The position numbers and the translations under genes were made by a program. This document shows, one piece after another, positions 8,045 through 17,163 of a stretch of DNA of 64,000 nt (within the stretch, counting starts at the first letter, position 1; every line of letters starts with the position of its first letter). The DNA comes from Bdellovibrio sp. GT3 (lineage in GTDB: Bacteria > Bdellovibrionota > Bdellovibrionia > Bdellovibrionales > Bdellovibrionaceae), in assembly GCF_037996765.1 (NCBI RefSeq), contig NZ_JBBNAD010000004.1, forward strand, positions 1-64,000. Direction: 5' to 3'. Below the pieces are notes generated by a model that worked only from the letters and a program-made list of their open reading frames with translations, did not search any database and had not been told where the DNA came from.

Positions 8045-10102
8045 CTATTTTGCTTTAGCTAGACCGAAGGCGTTGAGGATGAATGCATATTCTTCGGCTT
8101 GTTCCCAAAGATGATCGAATCTCCCTGAAACTCCGAAGTGACCTGCTCCCATGTTTGTTTTGAATACCAAGGCATTGTCGTTGGTTTTCAGTTCTCTGAG
8201 TTTGGCAACCCACTTCGCCGGCTCCCAGTAAGTCACACGCGGATCATTCAGACCACAAGTGACGAAAAGGTGCGGATACGATTGCTTGGAAACGTTGTCA
8301 TAGGGAGAGTAGCTCTTCATGTAGTTATAGTATTTTTTGTCAGCGGGATTTCCCCACTCTTTATATTCGATCTGTGTCAGGGGAAGATCTTTGTCCAACA
8401 TGGTGTTGATCACATCAACAAACGGCACGTGGGCGGCGATCGCTGTATACAGTTCAGGACGCATGTTCATACAAGCCCCCATGAGCATTCCCCCGGCGCT
8501 TCCTCCGCAGGCAGCAAGCTTGTCCTTGGCGACCCATTTGTTTTTAATCAGGTAGTCTCCGCAGGCGTTGAAATCCAGGAAGGTGTTTTTCTTTTTTAAG
8601 AACTTTCCGTTCTCATACCAAGATCGCCCCATTTCCGAGCCACCACGGGGGTGGGCCAGCGCATAGACGAAGCCGCGGTCGATCAAACGGAAGACATCGC
8701 GTCGGGCAGGGAAGGCATCGGGGATGATGGCTCCGTAGGAACCGTAGCCATACAAATAACCCGGAGCTTTGCCATTTTGTTTAAAGCCTTTTTTATAAAC
8801 CAGGGTCAGAGGCACTTTTGCGCCGTCATGGGATTTTACAAAGACTCTTTTGCAAACGTAGTTTGATTTTTTGTGACCTTTAACTTCACGGGTCTTCAGA
8901 GTCTTGGATCTTCTGGTGATCATATTGTATTCAATCACTGAATCAGGCGTGATGGGGGATGAATAGCTCAAGCGCACAACATCCGTTTTAAACTCACGAT
9001 TCCCACCGCCGACACTGACTTCATAAGCAGCATCATCGAAGGAAATCAAATGGTCCTTTTTCTTTTCAATGTTATAGATGCGAATCTGTGGCAGACCATT
9101 TTGACGTTCCTCAAGAACCAGAAAGTCAGAAAATAGTGCCGCTGCGGATTTGTAGATCTTATCAGACACGGCTATAACTGTTTTCCAGTTCTTTCTGCCT
9201 GGTTTGTCCGCCGATGTTTTCATGATCTGATAGTTTTCAGCTTTATAGTCTGTGTGGATCCAGAACTCTCCGTCGCGATCCATAACTTCATAGCGCATTT
9301 TTTCCTTACGAGGCTCCACGCACTGGAACTTGCCGTGAGCATCGGAGGAACGCAGGAACCAGACTTCGTTTGTGACCTTGCCGCCGGTATGAATGTAAAT
9401 GAAATCGTTGGTGTTGGTTGAGTAAACGTGAACAAAGAACTCGGAGTTCTTTTCCTCATACACAATCACATCTTTTTTTGCATCTTCGCCCAGGATGTGA
9501 CGACGAACACGGAAGGGACGAAGATTTGCATCCAGCTCCACATAGAACAAGGTTTTATTGTCATTTGCCCAAACGCATTCCCCATGCGTGTTGGTGATGG
9601 CATCTGAAAGCGTTTTCCCGCTTTTCAGGTCTTTAAAGTGAATCGTGTATCTTTCCGAACCATCGAAGTCCACAGCATAAGCCAGAAGATTTTCGTTGGG
9701 GGCGATTTCAAGGCTGTTCAGCATGAAATACTTTTTGCCTTTGGCAATGACGTTGCCATCAAAATAAACTTCTTCGCGGCCGCCTTTGCGTGGCTTTCTG
9801 GCATGAATCGCATACTGCAAACCTTTTTTGTATTTGCTATAATACAGGTAGTTGCCCTCAGGAGCGGGTACGGTGGAATCATTTTCTTTGATCCGGGACT
9901 TCATTTCCTTGAAGAGTTTGTTCTTCAAGGTCGTCAAAGGCTTCATATGGGAATCAAAATGTTTATTCTCGGCATGCAAATAAGGCATGGTTTCTGGATG
10001 TTCGCGGTCTTTTAACCAAAAGTAGTCATCAATGCGGATGTCGTTATGGTTTTTAAACTTTTGGGGATGCTTCGAGGCTTTGGGTGCCGGGATGGATTTC
10101 AT
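8045..10102 (-). CDS. ptrB: Oligopeptidase B-type serine peptidase (S9A family)
   Basis: This 685-residue protein, the usual length for oligopeptidase B, cuts small peptides after basic residues. The N-terminal segment IDDYFWLKDREHPE is characteristic of the family. A beta-propeller spans about residues 70-400. The C-terminal hydrolase domain has GYGSYG, AHPRGGSEMG, the nucleophile CGGSAGGM, the acid GLNDPRV and the catalytic GAGHFG, so the full Ser/Asp/His triad is present. There is no signal peptide, so it should act in the cytoplasm. AAGGAAAG lies at a good distance from ATG 10102. It is a single gene. Confidence 0.93.
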   Translation of the reverse strand: MKSIPAPKASKHPQKFKNHNDIRIDDYFWLKDREHPETMPYLHAENKHFDSHMKPLTTLKNKLFKEMKSRIKENDSTVPAPEGNYLYYSKYKKGLQYAIHARKPRKGGREEVYFDGNVIAKGKKYFMLNSLEIAPNENLLAYAVDFDGSERYTIHFKDLKSGKTLSDAITNTHGECVWANDNKTLFYVELDANLRPFRVRRHILGEDAKKDVIVYEEKNSEFFVHVYSTNTNDFIYIHTGGKVTNEVWFLRSSDAHGKFQCVEPRKEKMRYEVMDRDGEFWIHTDYKAENYQIMKTSADKPGRKNWKTVIAVSDKIYKSAAALFSDFLVLEERQNGLPQIRIYNIEKKKDHLISFDDAAYEVSVGGGNREFKTDVVRLSYSSPITPDSVIEYNMITRRSKTLKTREVKGHKKSNYVCKRVFVKSHDGAKVPLTLVYKKGFKQNGKAPGYLYGYGSYGAIIPDAFPARRDVFRLIDRGFVYALAHPRGGSEMGRSWYENGKFLKKKNTFLDFNACGDYLIKNKWVAKDKLAACGGSAGGMLMGACMNMRPELYTAIAAHVPFVDVINTMLDKDLPLTQIEYKEWGNPADKKYYNYMKSYSPYDNVSKQSYPHLFVTCGLNDPRVTYWEPAKWVAKLRELKTNDNALVFKTNMGAGHFGVSGRFDHLWEQAEEYAFILNAFGLAKAK

Positions 10103-10302
10103 GGTTCTTTCCTTATGACGTTAAGCGAGTCTATTAAACTTGGATTCGTAGAGGAAGTCCACGTTTTGGTTCTTAATGAAACGAGATTGTGAATTTGCTT
10201 TTTTTCTTTAAGGTCCAGTTTGAAGATTCCGCAAAAACTCATTCTATGGTCTCGTGAAGTAAGTAGGATGTTTCCCGATCAGTTCCCTCGGAGAGAACGA
10301 CA

Positions 10303-11136
10303 ATGGGAATGAGAATAAACACAAATCTTGCTGCTATTAACGCTCAACGCAATCTGGTGGGAAGCCAAAGGATCATGAATGATTCCATGGCCAAGCTCGC
10401 TTCTGGAAGCCGTATCAATAAGGCTGCCGACGATGCCGCGGGCCTTGCGATCTCCGAGAACATGAAGGCGCAGATTCGTTCTGCTGCGCAAGCACAAAGA
10501 AATGCCAACGATGGCATCTCCATGATTCAAACGGCCGAGGGCGGTTTGAATGAAATCAGTAACATCATTATCCGTCTGCGTGAGCTGGGTATCCAGGCGG
10601 GTTCAGATACAATTGGCGATAAAGAGCGGGGAATGCTTAATAAAGAGGTCCTGCAACTGCGTGAAGAAATGCAGCGTATTGCCAAAACCACGACCTGGGG
10701 ATCGACCAAGCTCCTGGACGGAAGCGCACCTTCTTTTGATTTTCAGGTGGGGATTGGCAACGATCCCAAATTGGATCGCATTACGTTTGAAGCCGGGCAG
10801 GGGGCAGCAACACTGGATGCCTTGGGTCTTGATGGTCTTTCATATGATACCAAAGAGGGCGCTCAAAACGCATTGGCCCGATTGGATGAAGCGCAGGTTT
10901 CCATCAACGGCACTCGAGCTTATATGGGTGCTTTGCAAAACAGACTTACTTCGTCGGCGGATAACTTGGGTGTTATGCAGGAAAATCTATCTGCAGCGAA
11001 TAGTCGTATTCGTGATACTGATGTGGCAGCAGCTTCCAGCGAAATGACCCGCAATAATATTCTATTGCAGGCGGCAACTTCGGTGCTAGGGCAAGCTAAC
11101 ACTGCAAATCAACTTGCCCTTAAACTTATCGGCTAG
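10303..11136 (+). CDS. fliC: Flagellin
   Basis: This 277-residue short flagellin consists almost only of the conserved D0/D1 parts. The N-terminus GMRINTNLAAINAQRNL and DDAAGLAISENMKAQIRS, and the C-terminus NSRIRDTDVAAASSEMTR with LLQAATSVLGQANT, are diagnostic. The central variable region is very small. Bdellovibrio is known to carry several flagellin genes; only one lies here. GGAGAG precedes ATG 10303 by 7 bases. I found no convincing sigma-28 promoter. The stop overlaps the convergent MAPEG gene by four bases, so the two genes share a 3' end without a terminator. Confidence 0.95.
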   Translation: MGMRINTNLAAINAQRNLVGSQRIMNDSMAKLASGSRINKAADDAAGLAISENMKAQIRSAAQAQRNANDGISMIQTAEGGLNEISNIIIRLRELGIQAGSDTIGDKERGMLNKEVLQLREEMQRIAKTTTWGSTKLLDGSAPSFDFQVGIGNDPKLDRITFEAGQGAATLDALGLDGLSYDTKEGAQNALARLDEAQVSINGTRAYMGALQNRLTSSADNLGVMQENLSAANSRIRDTDVAAASSEMTRNNILLQAATSVLGQANTANQLALKLIG

Positions 11137-11567
11137 GTTGTTGTCAGAATGATTGTGGCTTTGATTGCGATCAGAAGCCACATCGCTATCAGCATCAACC
11201 AACCAAATACATAAGCACGCATTCTTTTCAGGACATCGTTTTTTCCAAGATGAATGAATGCGTGCAAAGTTCTAGCGATCACATACATCCAAGCGCAAAC
11301 CACAAAGGGCAATCCTTGGACCGGTAGTATCATTCCCAGCAAACAAGCTATGTAAAACAGAACAGGGGCCTCGAACAGGTTGGCAAAGTGACGTACAGCC
11401 TGAACGGACTCTTCCGGTTCTTGCCCTTGGAAGGTTTTAAAGAAGCTAAGTCTGGTGGTGCCCGAGCGGACTGCGCTGTATCGCCCAATCAGTACTTTTA
11501 GGAGTACACACACTGTAAGCAGAAACATCGCACACATGGGAAAAACTATTTGAATGTTCAATGACAT
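11133..11567 (-). CDS. MAPEG-family membrane protein
   Basis: This 144-residue protein has four predicted membrane helices. The ATG at 11567 follows AAAGGAA; an extension to 11642 lacks features. The motif QAVRHFANLFEAPVLFYIACL, with Asn/Phe/Glu-Ala-Pro after helix 1, and YVIARTLHAFIHLG are typical of bacterial MAPEG proteins (membrane-associated eicosanoid/glutathione metabolism family). The substrate is unknown. It is convergent with the flagellin gene with a four-base overlap. Confidence 0.8.
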   Translation of the reverse strand: MSLNIQIVFPMCAMFLLTVCVLLKVLIGRYSAVRSGTTRLSFFKTFQGQEPEESVQAVRHFANLFEAPVLFYIACLLGMILPVQGLPFVVCAWMYVIARTLHAFIHLGKNDVLKRMRAYVFGWLMLIAMWLLIAIKATIILTTT

Positions 11568-11694
11568 AGTAACGTTCCTTTCGCTGACAGGTGAAAGCGT
11601 TGTTCGAGAAAAAGCTTGTGTCAAGACAAAGAGCGGAGCCATTTCTTTATTTATTACTCGTTCTTAATCTAAAATAGAAGTCAGGAGGTCTGAG

Positions 11695-12045
11695 ATGATC
11701 GATTCTGCTGAGCTTCTAAAGAAGAAGAGTAAAAAGGTGAAGAGTGCCCTTTCTGGAACTGAAATTGACGCGTATATCGCAGCTCTTAAGGGGTGGGCGT
11801 ATGAGGACAATCACATCGTTAAGTCCTACACCTTTCAAGACTACTATCAAACAATTGCGTTTGTGAATGCGGTGGCATTTGTTGCCAATTCAGAGAATCA
11901 TCATCCGGATTTACTGGTTTCTTTCAATCGTTGTGTTGTCATGTTGAATACTCATTCCGTGGGCGGTGTCTCCGAGAATGACTTCATTTGTGCTGCTAAA
12001 ATTGATGCAGTGGCAAGTCACAACTTCGTTCCGGTCTCACACTAG
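11695..12045 (+). CDS. Pterin-4a-carbinolamine dehydratase
   Basis: This 116-residue protein dehydrates 4a-hydroxytetrahydropterin formed by aromatic amino acid hydroxylases. The family signature is complete: NSENHHPDLLVSFNRCVVML followed by NTHSVGGVSENDF and a final AAKID. The His-His-Pro and Thr-His residues form the active site. A strong CAGGAGG ribosome site precedes the ATG. The flavin reductase-like gene follows after 9 bases and is probably co-transcribed. No phenylalanine hydroxylase lies in the window. Confidence 0.92.
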   Translation: MIDSAELLKKKSKKVKSALSGTEIDAYIAALKGWAYEDNHIVKSYTFQDYYQTIAFVNAVAFVANSENHHPDLLVSFNRCVVMLNTHSVGGVSENDFICAAKIDAVASHNFVPVSH

Positions 12046-12054
12046 ATTGATTCC

Positions 12055-12612
12055 ATGAAGAAGTACCGAAAGCATGACTTTCCAGTGGATAAAATCCGTC
12101 GCTTTTTGGAGCCGGGTCCTATCGTTTTGGTCAGCTCCTGCTTTAAGGGTGAAACAAATATAATGACGATGGGATGGTATACTGTTCTGGAATTCTCGCC
12201 CTCCCTCGTTGGCTGCATGATCACGGCTGGCAATCACAGCTTTGATTTAATCAAGAAAAGCAAAGAATGCGTGATCAATATCCCCACTGTGGATCTTATG
12301 GACCAAGCCGTAGGAATCGGAAATTGTACTGGTGGAAAGATCGACAAATTTTCTGAATTCAAATTAACGGCAGTCCCTGCAGAGCGAGTTGCGGCACCCA
12401 TGATTGCAGAATGCTATGCGAATCTTGAGTGCAAGTTGATAGATTCAAAAATGCTAAACAAGTATAATTTCTTTATCTTCAAAGTGGTCAAAGCACATGC
12501 TCCTAAATCACCTCGATATCCCAAGACGTTCCACTATACCGGAGATGGGGTGTTTATGATTTCCGGCTCCCATGTCGACAAACGCCGAAGGTTCAAGCTG
12601 GAAATGCTATAG
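12055..12612 (+). CDS. Flavin reductase-like, FMN-binding split-barrel protein
   Basis: This 185-residue protein follows the flavin reductase/DIM6-NTAB pattern: PGPIVLVSSCFKGETNIMT, then GWYTVLEFSPSLVGCMI, then SFDLIKKSKECVINIPT, all at the positions that line the FMN site. Members reduce or bind flavin, or act in related redox steps; the exact reaction cannot be read here. It is nine bases behind the pterin dehydratase gene and probably in its operon. Its 3' end overlaps the convergent DUF72 gene by six bases. Confidence 0.85.
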   Translation: MKKYRKHDFPVDKIRRFLEPGPIVLVSSCFKGETNIMTMGWYTVLEFSPSLVGCMITAGNHSFDLIKKSKECVINIPTVDLMDQAVGIGNCTGGKIDKFSEFKLTAVPAERVAAPMIAECYANLECKLIDSKMLNKYNFFIFKVVKAHAPKSPRYPKTFHYTGDGVFMISGSHVDKRRRFKLEML

Positions 12613-13497
12613 CTGAATATGACTCTCTGATGAACCAGTACCGGAAATTATATTTTGCAGTTTTGCAGCATCAAAGGGTGCTTTGACCTTAAGGTCGTTA
12701 TCAAAGTAAATGAAAATATCGCGGGGCCTGCGGGGCGGGTTCACGTCTGTCAACTTAAGGGCATCTTGGGGTTCTTTACCAAGGTGCCAGAGCTGAATTC
12801 TTGAGGACCACCACTTAAGGGAATCTTCGCCATAACCATTTTTATAAAAGGTCTCGTCACCATGCAGGCGAAGATAGATAAAGTCAGCTGTCACGTCTTC
12901 CATGTAGGGCCATTTTCCGGCTGTGTCAGCAAATACCAGTCCGCAATTATACTGCCTTAACAGGGAGATGAACTCCGGATTTTCGAAGCTGTGATGGCGA
13001 ACTTCAAACGCGTGGTGCAATCCTGTAGTGTCGGTGCGAATCAGGTCCGAATAGTGTTTGCCATACCTTTCTGATTTGTCGGCGAGTGCAGTTGCCTGAG
13101 CGCGAGTCTTCGGAAGCAGCCTTAGGAATGATTCAAATTCATCGGGTGCAAATCTAAGAGTTGGCGGCAGCTGCCAAAGAATGGCTCCAAGCTTTTCATT
13201 TAAGTTTAAAATTCCAGAGCCGAAGAAGTTGATCAGTGCGCGTTCACAGTTCTTTAAACGCAACACATGCGTGATAAAACGGGATGCTTTGACGGAAAAG
13301 CAGAAGTCTTCGGGAGTTTCCGAGTGCCAGCGCAGATACGTGCTGGGCTTTTGATTGGCATAGAATGATCCATTTATTTCAATGGAGGATACTTTGCGAC
13401 TGGCATAGTAAAGTTCCTTCCTGGCCGGCAAGTCTGCTGGATAGAACACGCCTCGCCAAGGCTCATAAACCCAACCGGATATTCCTATCTTTATCAT
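12607..13497 (-). CDS. DUF72-family TIM-barrel-like protein
   Basis: This 296-residue protein starts at the ATG 13497 behind AGGAGA, so its first 35 bases lie inside the upstream oxidoreductase gene. The DUF72 hallmarks are present: IGISGWVYEPWRGVFYP at the N-terminus, SIEINGSFY, FCFSVKASRFITH, the AFEVRHHSF segment and FIYLRLHG near the C-terminus, ending in IFIYFDND. The function of the family is not established. It is likely co-translated with the FAD/Rieske oxidoreductase. Confidence 0.88.
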   Translation of the reverse strand: MIKIGISGWVYEPWRGVFYPADLPARKELYYASRKVSSIEINGSFYANQKPSTYLRWHSETPEDFCFSVKASRFITHVLRLKNCERALINFFGSGILNLNEKLGAILWQLPPTLRFAPDEFESFLRLLPKTRAQATALADKSERYGKHYSDLIRTDTTGLHHAFEVRHHSFENPEFISLLRQYNCGLVFADTAGKWPYMEDVTADFIYLRLHGDETFYKNGYGEDSLKWWSSRIQLWHLGKEPQDALKLTDVNPPRRPRDIFIYFDNDLKVKAPFDAAKLQNIISGTGSSESHIQL

Positions 13498-15031
13498 TTG
13501 ATTCTCCTGAGGAATCGCCAAGTGGCTGCAAATCATGGGTGGTTGGGGCATGAAGACAGCTTCCGAATCGGTCAAAGCGGGAGCCATGACAGGGACAGTC
13601 CCAGGTCTTTTCTGCAGAATTCCACTTTACGATTCCGGCTAAATGGGGGCAAACGGCTGACATTCTAAAGAGTTTACCATCTCTATCTTTGTAGACTGCA
13701 ACTCGCTTTAATCCGTCATTTACAACACAGCCTTCATCGGGAAGTAGTGATGCGATGTCGTCGTGCGGAAGTATCCAGTCAGCATAATGTTGGATGGTGG
13801 TTGTGTTCTGAGTAACATAATCCTTGAGAGCCTTGGGGGTAAACCGGTTCGGATCGTAGATCCCGGAGTATTCATTGTGACTTCCTTCAATCTGATCAGC
13901 GATGACTTTTGATGCAATCGCCGAATGGGTAAAGCCATGGCCAGAGTCACCTGTGACTATATAAGTATGATTTCGTCCTGGTGACTTACCAATAAAAGCC
14001 ATTCCGTCCACTGGTTCAAGAAGTTGACCAGACCACATTGTGGCTACATCGGAAATGTGTGTGCCCAATCTTTCTTGTGTCCACGTTAATAGGTTTTTAA
14101 ATGCTTTTTCGGGATGCCCTTCGCCAACGCGATGATCTTCGCCACCAACTATAAGAATGTCGGTATTTGAATCTTTTGAAGATTGAGTGACTCGCATGTA
14201 GTGGTATGAATCCGATGTGTCCCAAAAGAGCGCATGGGGAATGCTGTCCCGACGTACTTTAAGCGCAATGCAGTAGGTGCGGTAAGCTGCTTGTTTTAGA
14301 TATATTTTATTTGTTGTTGTAGGACCATTTGTGGCAAGAATGATAGAGTCGCATTCAATTTTAAATCCGCCTTCTGTCTCGACATAAGTTTCAGGGGTTT
14401 CGTGAAATGAAATGGCATTGGTGTTTTCGTAGATCAAACCACCTTTTTTGATGATGGCCTTTATCAATCCATTTATAAATTTCAGCGGATGAATTTGTGC
14501 TTGATTTTGAAATTGCAGAGCCGGACCCATCTCGAAGAAAGATTCTTTGAAATCCGTGGAAAATTTGACACCTTTCACGCCCGCTTTTGTGGCAGCTTCC
14601 AGCTCCTGATCTAAATAGGAGGCCTCTTTGTCAGGCGATGAAAAGAGATATCCATTCACACGCTGGAAATCACATTCTATATTTTCATTTTTGATAATTG
14701 ATTCAAATAGTTCAATTCCTTCGCGATGGCTGCGGTAGAACAGACGCAGCTTATCCAAACCATGAATATCCAGCAGGTGTGAGAAACCGTCATCCAAAGC
14801 ATCGGAGAGGTGGGCGGTGGTGTATCCCGTCTCATTTTTGGAGAGAGTGCCTCTTTCCAGTAGAATAACGCGTCTTCCACGCTGTAGCAGTTCATAGGCA
14901 CACAAAAGGCCCGCGATTCCTCCTCCGACGACACAAATATCCGTTTGAAGTGAATTCTCCAAACGAGGCATCGGTGGAAGGTTGAATTCAGTCTGCCAAA
15001 GAGAATGTGTTTTTTGCTGGGGTAGGGGCAT
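13463..15031 (-). CDS. FAD-dependent oxidoreductase with C-terminal Rieske domain
   Basis: This 522-residue protein has two parts. Residues about 30-400 form a DAO-type FAD enzyme: the dinucleotide-binding CVVGGGIAGLLCAYELL and a closing TGDSGHGFTHSAIAS. Residues about 430-510 form a Rieske [2Fe-2S] domain with both ligand pairs, CPHLAGI and CPCHGSRF. There is no twin-Arg or other signal peptide, so it is cytoplasmic. The combination is a known fusion, but its substrate is undefined. GAGG precedes the ATG. A terminator separates it from the methyl-accepting protein upstream. Confidence 0.9.
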   Translation of the reverse strand: MPLPQQKTHSLWQTEFNLPPMPRLENSLQTDICVVGGGIAGLLCAYELLQRGRRVILLERGTLSKNETGYTTAHLSDALDDGFSHLLDIHGLDKLRLFYRSHREGIELFESIIKNENIECDFQRVNGYLFSSPDKEASYLDQELEAATKAGVKGVKFSTDFKESFFEMGPALQFQNQAQIHPLKFINGLIKAIIKKGGLIYENTNAISFHETPETYVETEGGFKIECDSIILATNGPTTTNKIYLKQAAYRTYCIALKVRRDSIPHALFWDTSDSYHYMRVTQSSKDSNTDILIVGGEDHRVGEGHPEKAFKNLLTWTQERLGTHISDVATMWSGQLLEPVDGMAFIGKSPGRNHTYIVTGDSGHGFTHSAIASKVIADQIEGSHNEYSGIYDPNRFTPKALKDYVTQNTTTIQHYADWILPHDDIASLLPDEGCVVNDGLKRVAVYKDRDGKLFRMSAVCPHLAGIVKWNSAEKTWDCPCHGSRFDRFGSCLHAPTTHDLQPLGDSSGESNDKDRNIRLGL

Positions 15032-15056
15032 TGTCGCAACCTCGCAGGAAATAAAA

Positions 15057-15093
15057 ATCCCCTTTATTTTTCCATTGTGGTGGTAAAGGGGAT
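15057..15093 (-). terminator. Rho-independent terminator of the methyl-accepting protein gene
   Basis: A 10-bp perfect stem ATCCCCTTTA/TAAAGGGGAT with a 17-base loop is followed on the minus strand by TTTTATTT. It lies between the chemotaxis gene and the oxidoreductase. Confidence 0.7.
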
Positions 15094-15118
15094 AGATGTT
15101 ATTCTGCAGTTTTTTAGG

Positions 15119-16414
15119 TTACGCGGCTTTTGTTTCCACCGAAGAATCTTTAATGCTGCTTACGAGACCACTTAATGTCTGGGCATCGATAAGTAATTGG
15201 TTGGAAGTTGAGTTTAGATTCTGCGCATAGGTCGTGTTTTGGGATGTAAGTTCATCGACCTGGTGGATGGTCTTTGTCACCGCCTCCAGTTCGCGAATTT
15301 GCGCGCTGCTGGATGACGAAATCTCCGCATTCAAAGTTTGCACGCGATTGACGGCCGTCAAAATTTCACTCAAGGACTTTCCACTCAGGTCCGCACTGTG
15401 CTCGCCATTGCGGATAATCTCGACGTTGCCTTTAACCAGCACGGAGATATCTTTGGCAGAAGTGGCGCATCTTTGCGCCAGTGTTCTAACGGCCTCAGCG
15501 ACAACCCCAAAACCCCGGCCATGCTCTCCAGCCCGGGCGGCTTCGACGGAGGCATTCAGTGCCAGCAGGTTCGTTTGAAAGGCGATGTCTTCGATGATTG
15601 TTACAATATTATTGATCTCATTGGCGCTGGTTGAAATTTTCTTGATGGTATCAATCAGATCAATAATATGTTTTGAGCCATCAGACGCAACCTTCTTGGA
15701 TGTTGTTGACAGGGATTCGGCCTCGACGGCAGAGCGAGAATTGGTGGTAACTACTCCCAAAAGCTCATTCAGCTTTTGAATGGAGTCCTCAAGTCGGGAG
15801 CTGACTTCCATGGTGGAGTCATTGAGCTTTTTCCCGGTGTCTTCGATAACGGTGCAGCCATCGATGTTTTGACTGGAGATTTCAGTTAGCTGCGCGATCG
15901 TTGTGTCTTGCATACCGATAAATACGCTGTAGCGTTGTGCGATCAGCAGCAGCGGAATTGTTTCAAGAACGACAAAGGCGGCGTGAAGAGCCACAATGCC
16001 AAAGCTCGCATCATAGTTGAAAACACTTTTTGGGAACCACAGATAGAACGCCACGTGATGAATTGCAATGGTGGCGGCTGCCGTGATGATCGGAGTCAGC
16101 ATACCAAAGCTTAAACAGACTGCCAGTGACACGAATACGTGAAAATGCATTTCAATCATGCCGTTACCAAGATGTATCAACAGTCCTGAAAAGCTCATCA
16201 AGGCCATTGCCAGCAAGTTTGGCAGCAGGGCTGAGGAGATTCCCAGCAAGTACACCAGTGTCGGAGCAGAGAGGATGAATAGGCCGACTCCCCAGGCAAC
16301 CCACTGACTGTGGCCGTTTATATGAGCCAAGTATGAGAAAATCGGGAAGTGAGCAAAGAGGCTTATTAAGAACATTCTGGAGCGTGATCTTGTAAAGCTT
16401 TGTCTAAAGTTCAT
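15119..16414 (-). CDS. Methyl-accepting chemotaxis protein with polytopic membrane sensor
   Basis: This 431-residue protein has five or six membrane helices in its first 175 residues and no large periplasmic domain. The segment MIEMHFHVF with a later IHHVAF supplies clustered membrane histidines typical of one class of polytopic MCP sensors. The cytoplasmic signalling domain is complete at its tip: [20 protein letters not shown] then [20 protein letters not shown] domain is not apparent. It overlaps the preceding thioredoxin-like gene by 11 bases, which suggests coupling, and ends at its own terminator. Confidence 0.9.
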   Translation of the reverse strand: MNFRQSFTRSRSRMFLISLFAHFPIFSYLAHINGHSQWVAWGVGLFILSAPTLVYLLGISSALLPNLLAMALMSFSGLLIHLGNGMIEMHFHVFVSLAVCLSFGMLTPIITAAATIAIHHVAFYLWFPKSVFNYDASFGIVALHAAFVVLETIPLLLIAQRYSVFIGMQDTTIAQLTEISSQNIDGCTVIEDTGKKLNDSTMEVSSRLEDSIQKLNELLGVVTTNSRSAVEAESLSTTSKKVASDGSKHIIDLIDTIKKISTSANEINNIVTIIEDIAFQTNLLALNASVEAARAGEHGRGFGVVAEAVRTLAQRCATSAKDISVLVKGNVEIIRNGEHSADLSGKSLSEILTAVNRVQTLNAEISSSSSAQIRELEAVTKTIHQVDELTSQNTTYAQNLNSTSNQLLIDAQTLSGLVSSIKDSSVETKAA

Positions 16415-16985
16415 GGGTCACCTGGTTTGAGTATTTCATTGAAAAAGGATCTACTATTTTTTGAAGTTTACGACTGACGGCACAGCCGAAGATCGGGAAG
16501 TTTTTTACTGTCCCTTTACCTTGTAAGCTGTTTAGAATTTCCAGATCGCGAATGGGACTTCCATCCTTGATGGATTTTTCCGAGTAACCACCGGCATAAA
16601 CCGTGTCCCCCTTAGGGGTGGAAATCAGAAGAAATGGCACGCCCAATTTGGATATGTCTTCTTGCAGCTCCTCAGGTTTCATATGTCTGACCGGAAATCC
16701 TTTGGCAACCAACGCTTGCGAATCCTTGAGAGATTTTCCTAGCAGTACAACCTCTTCATGGGTGTCAGGATGCGGGCCGCGCTTTAAAAGATTCGCCATG
16801 ACAGCTTCGGAGCATTTGCAATCTTCACTGAGCACATGAGTGAGAGTCCATGCACCAGGTTGCTTGGACGACAACGAAGTGTTGGAGCTGAAAGACATAA
16901 GATGCCAGCCATAGAACTGAGACACCAATCCCAGTGTTCCCAATGCCCAGCATCCGATAATGAAATATAATAAGTACTTCTTCAC
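16404..16985 (-). CDS. Membrane-anchored thioredoxin-like protein
   Basis: This roughly 193-residue protein has one N-terminal membrane helix ([20 protein letters not shown]). The first possible start is TTG 17057; I prefer GTG 16985, which puts KK directly before the helix, although neither has a good ribosome site. After it comes [18 protein letters not shown], a Cys-x-Cys at the position of a thioredoxin active site, and [20 protein letters not shown], which fits the cis-Pro strand of that fold. The fold is inference. The overlap with the chemoreceptor gene suggests the two products work together, perhaps in redox sensing. Confidence 0.6.
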   Translation of the reverse strand: MKKYLLYFIIGCWALGTLGLVSQFYGWHLMSFSSNTSLSSKQPGAWTLTHVLSEDCKCSEAVMANLLKRGPHPDTHEEVVLLGKSLKDSQALVAKGFPVRHMKPEELQEDISKLGVPFLLISTPKGDTVYAGGYSEKSIKDGSPIRDLEILNSLQGKGTVKNFPIFGCAVSRKLQKIVDPFSMKYSNQVTHEL

Positions 16986-17163
16986 ACGTAACAGATCGGG
17001 GACTATTTGACAGATCTTTAACGTGAATACTGTGTTTAAGATAATTTTGGTAATCAATGGGGATAAAAGTCCGGGAGCCAGCTCGACTGTTCAATGGTCG
17101 AAAACATGTATCGGTGGACCTTTCGTATTTTACTGTGTGATCGATCAAACTTAGCATGAGGAT

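Noticed and set aside
10200-10302. Search for a sigma-28 promoter in front of the flagellin gene
   Set aside because: TAAG followed by CCGAT is present, but the spacing is about 10 instead of about 15 bases and the site lies too close to the ribosome site.
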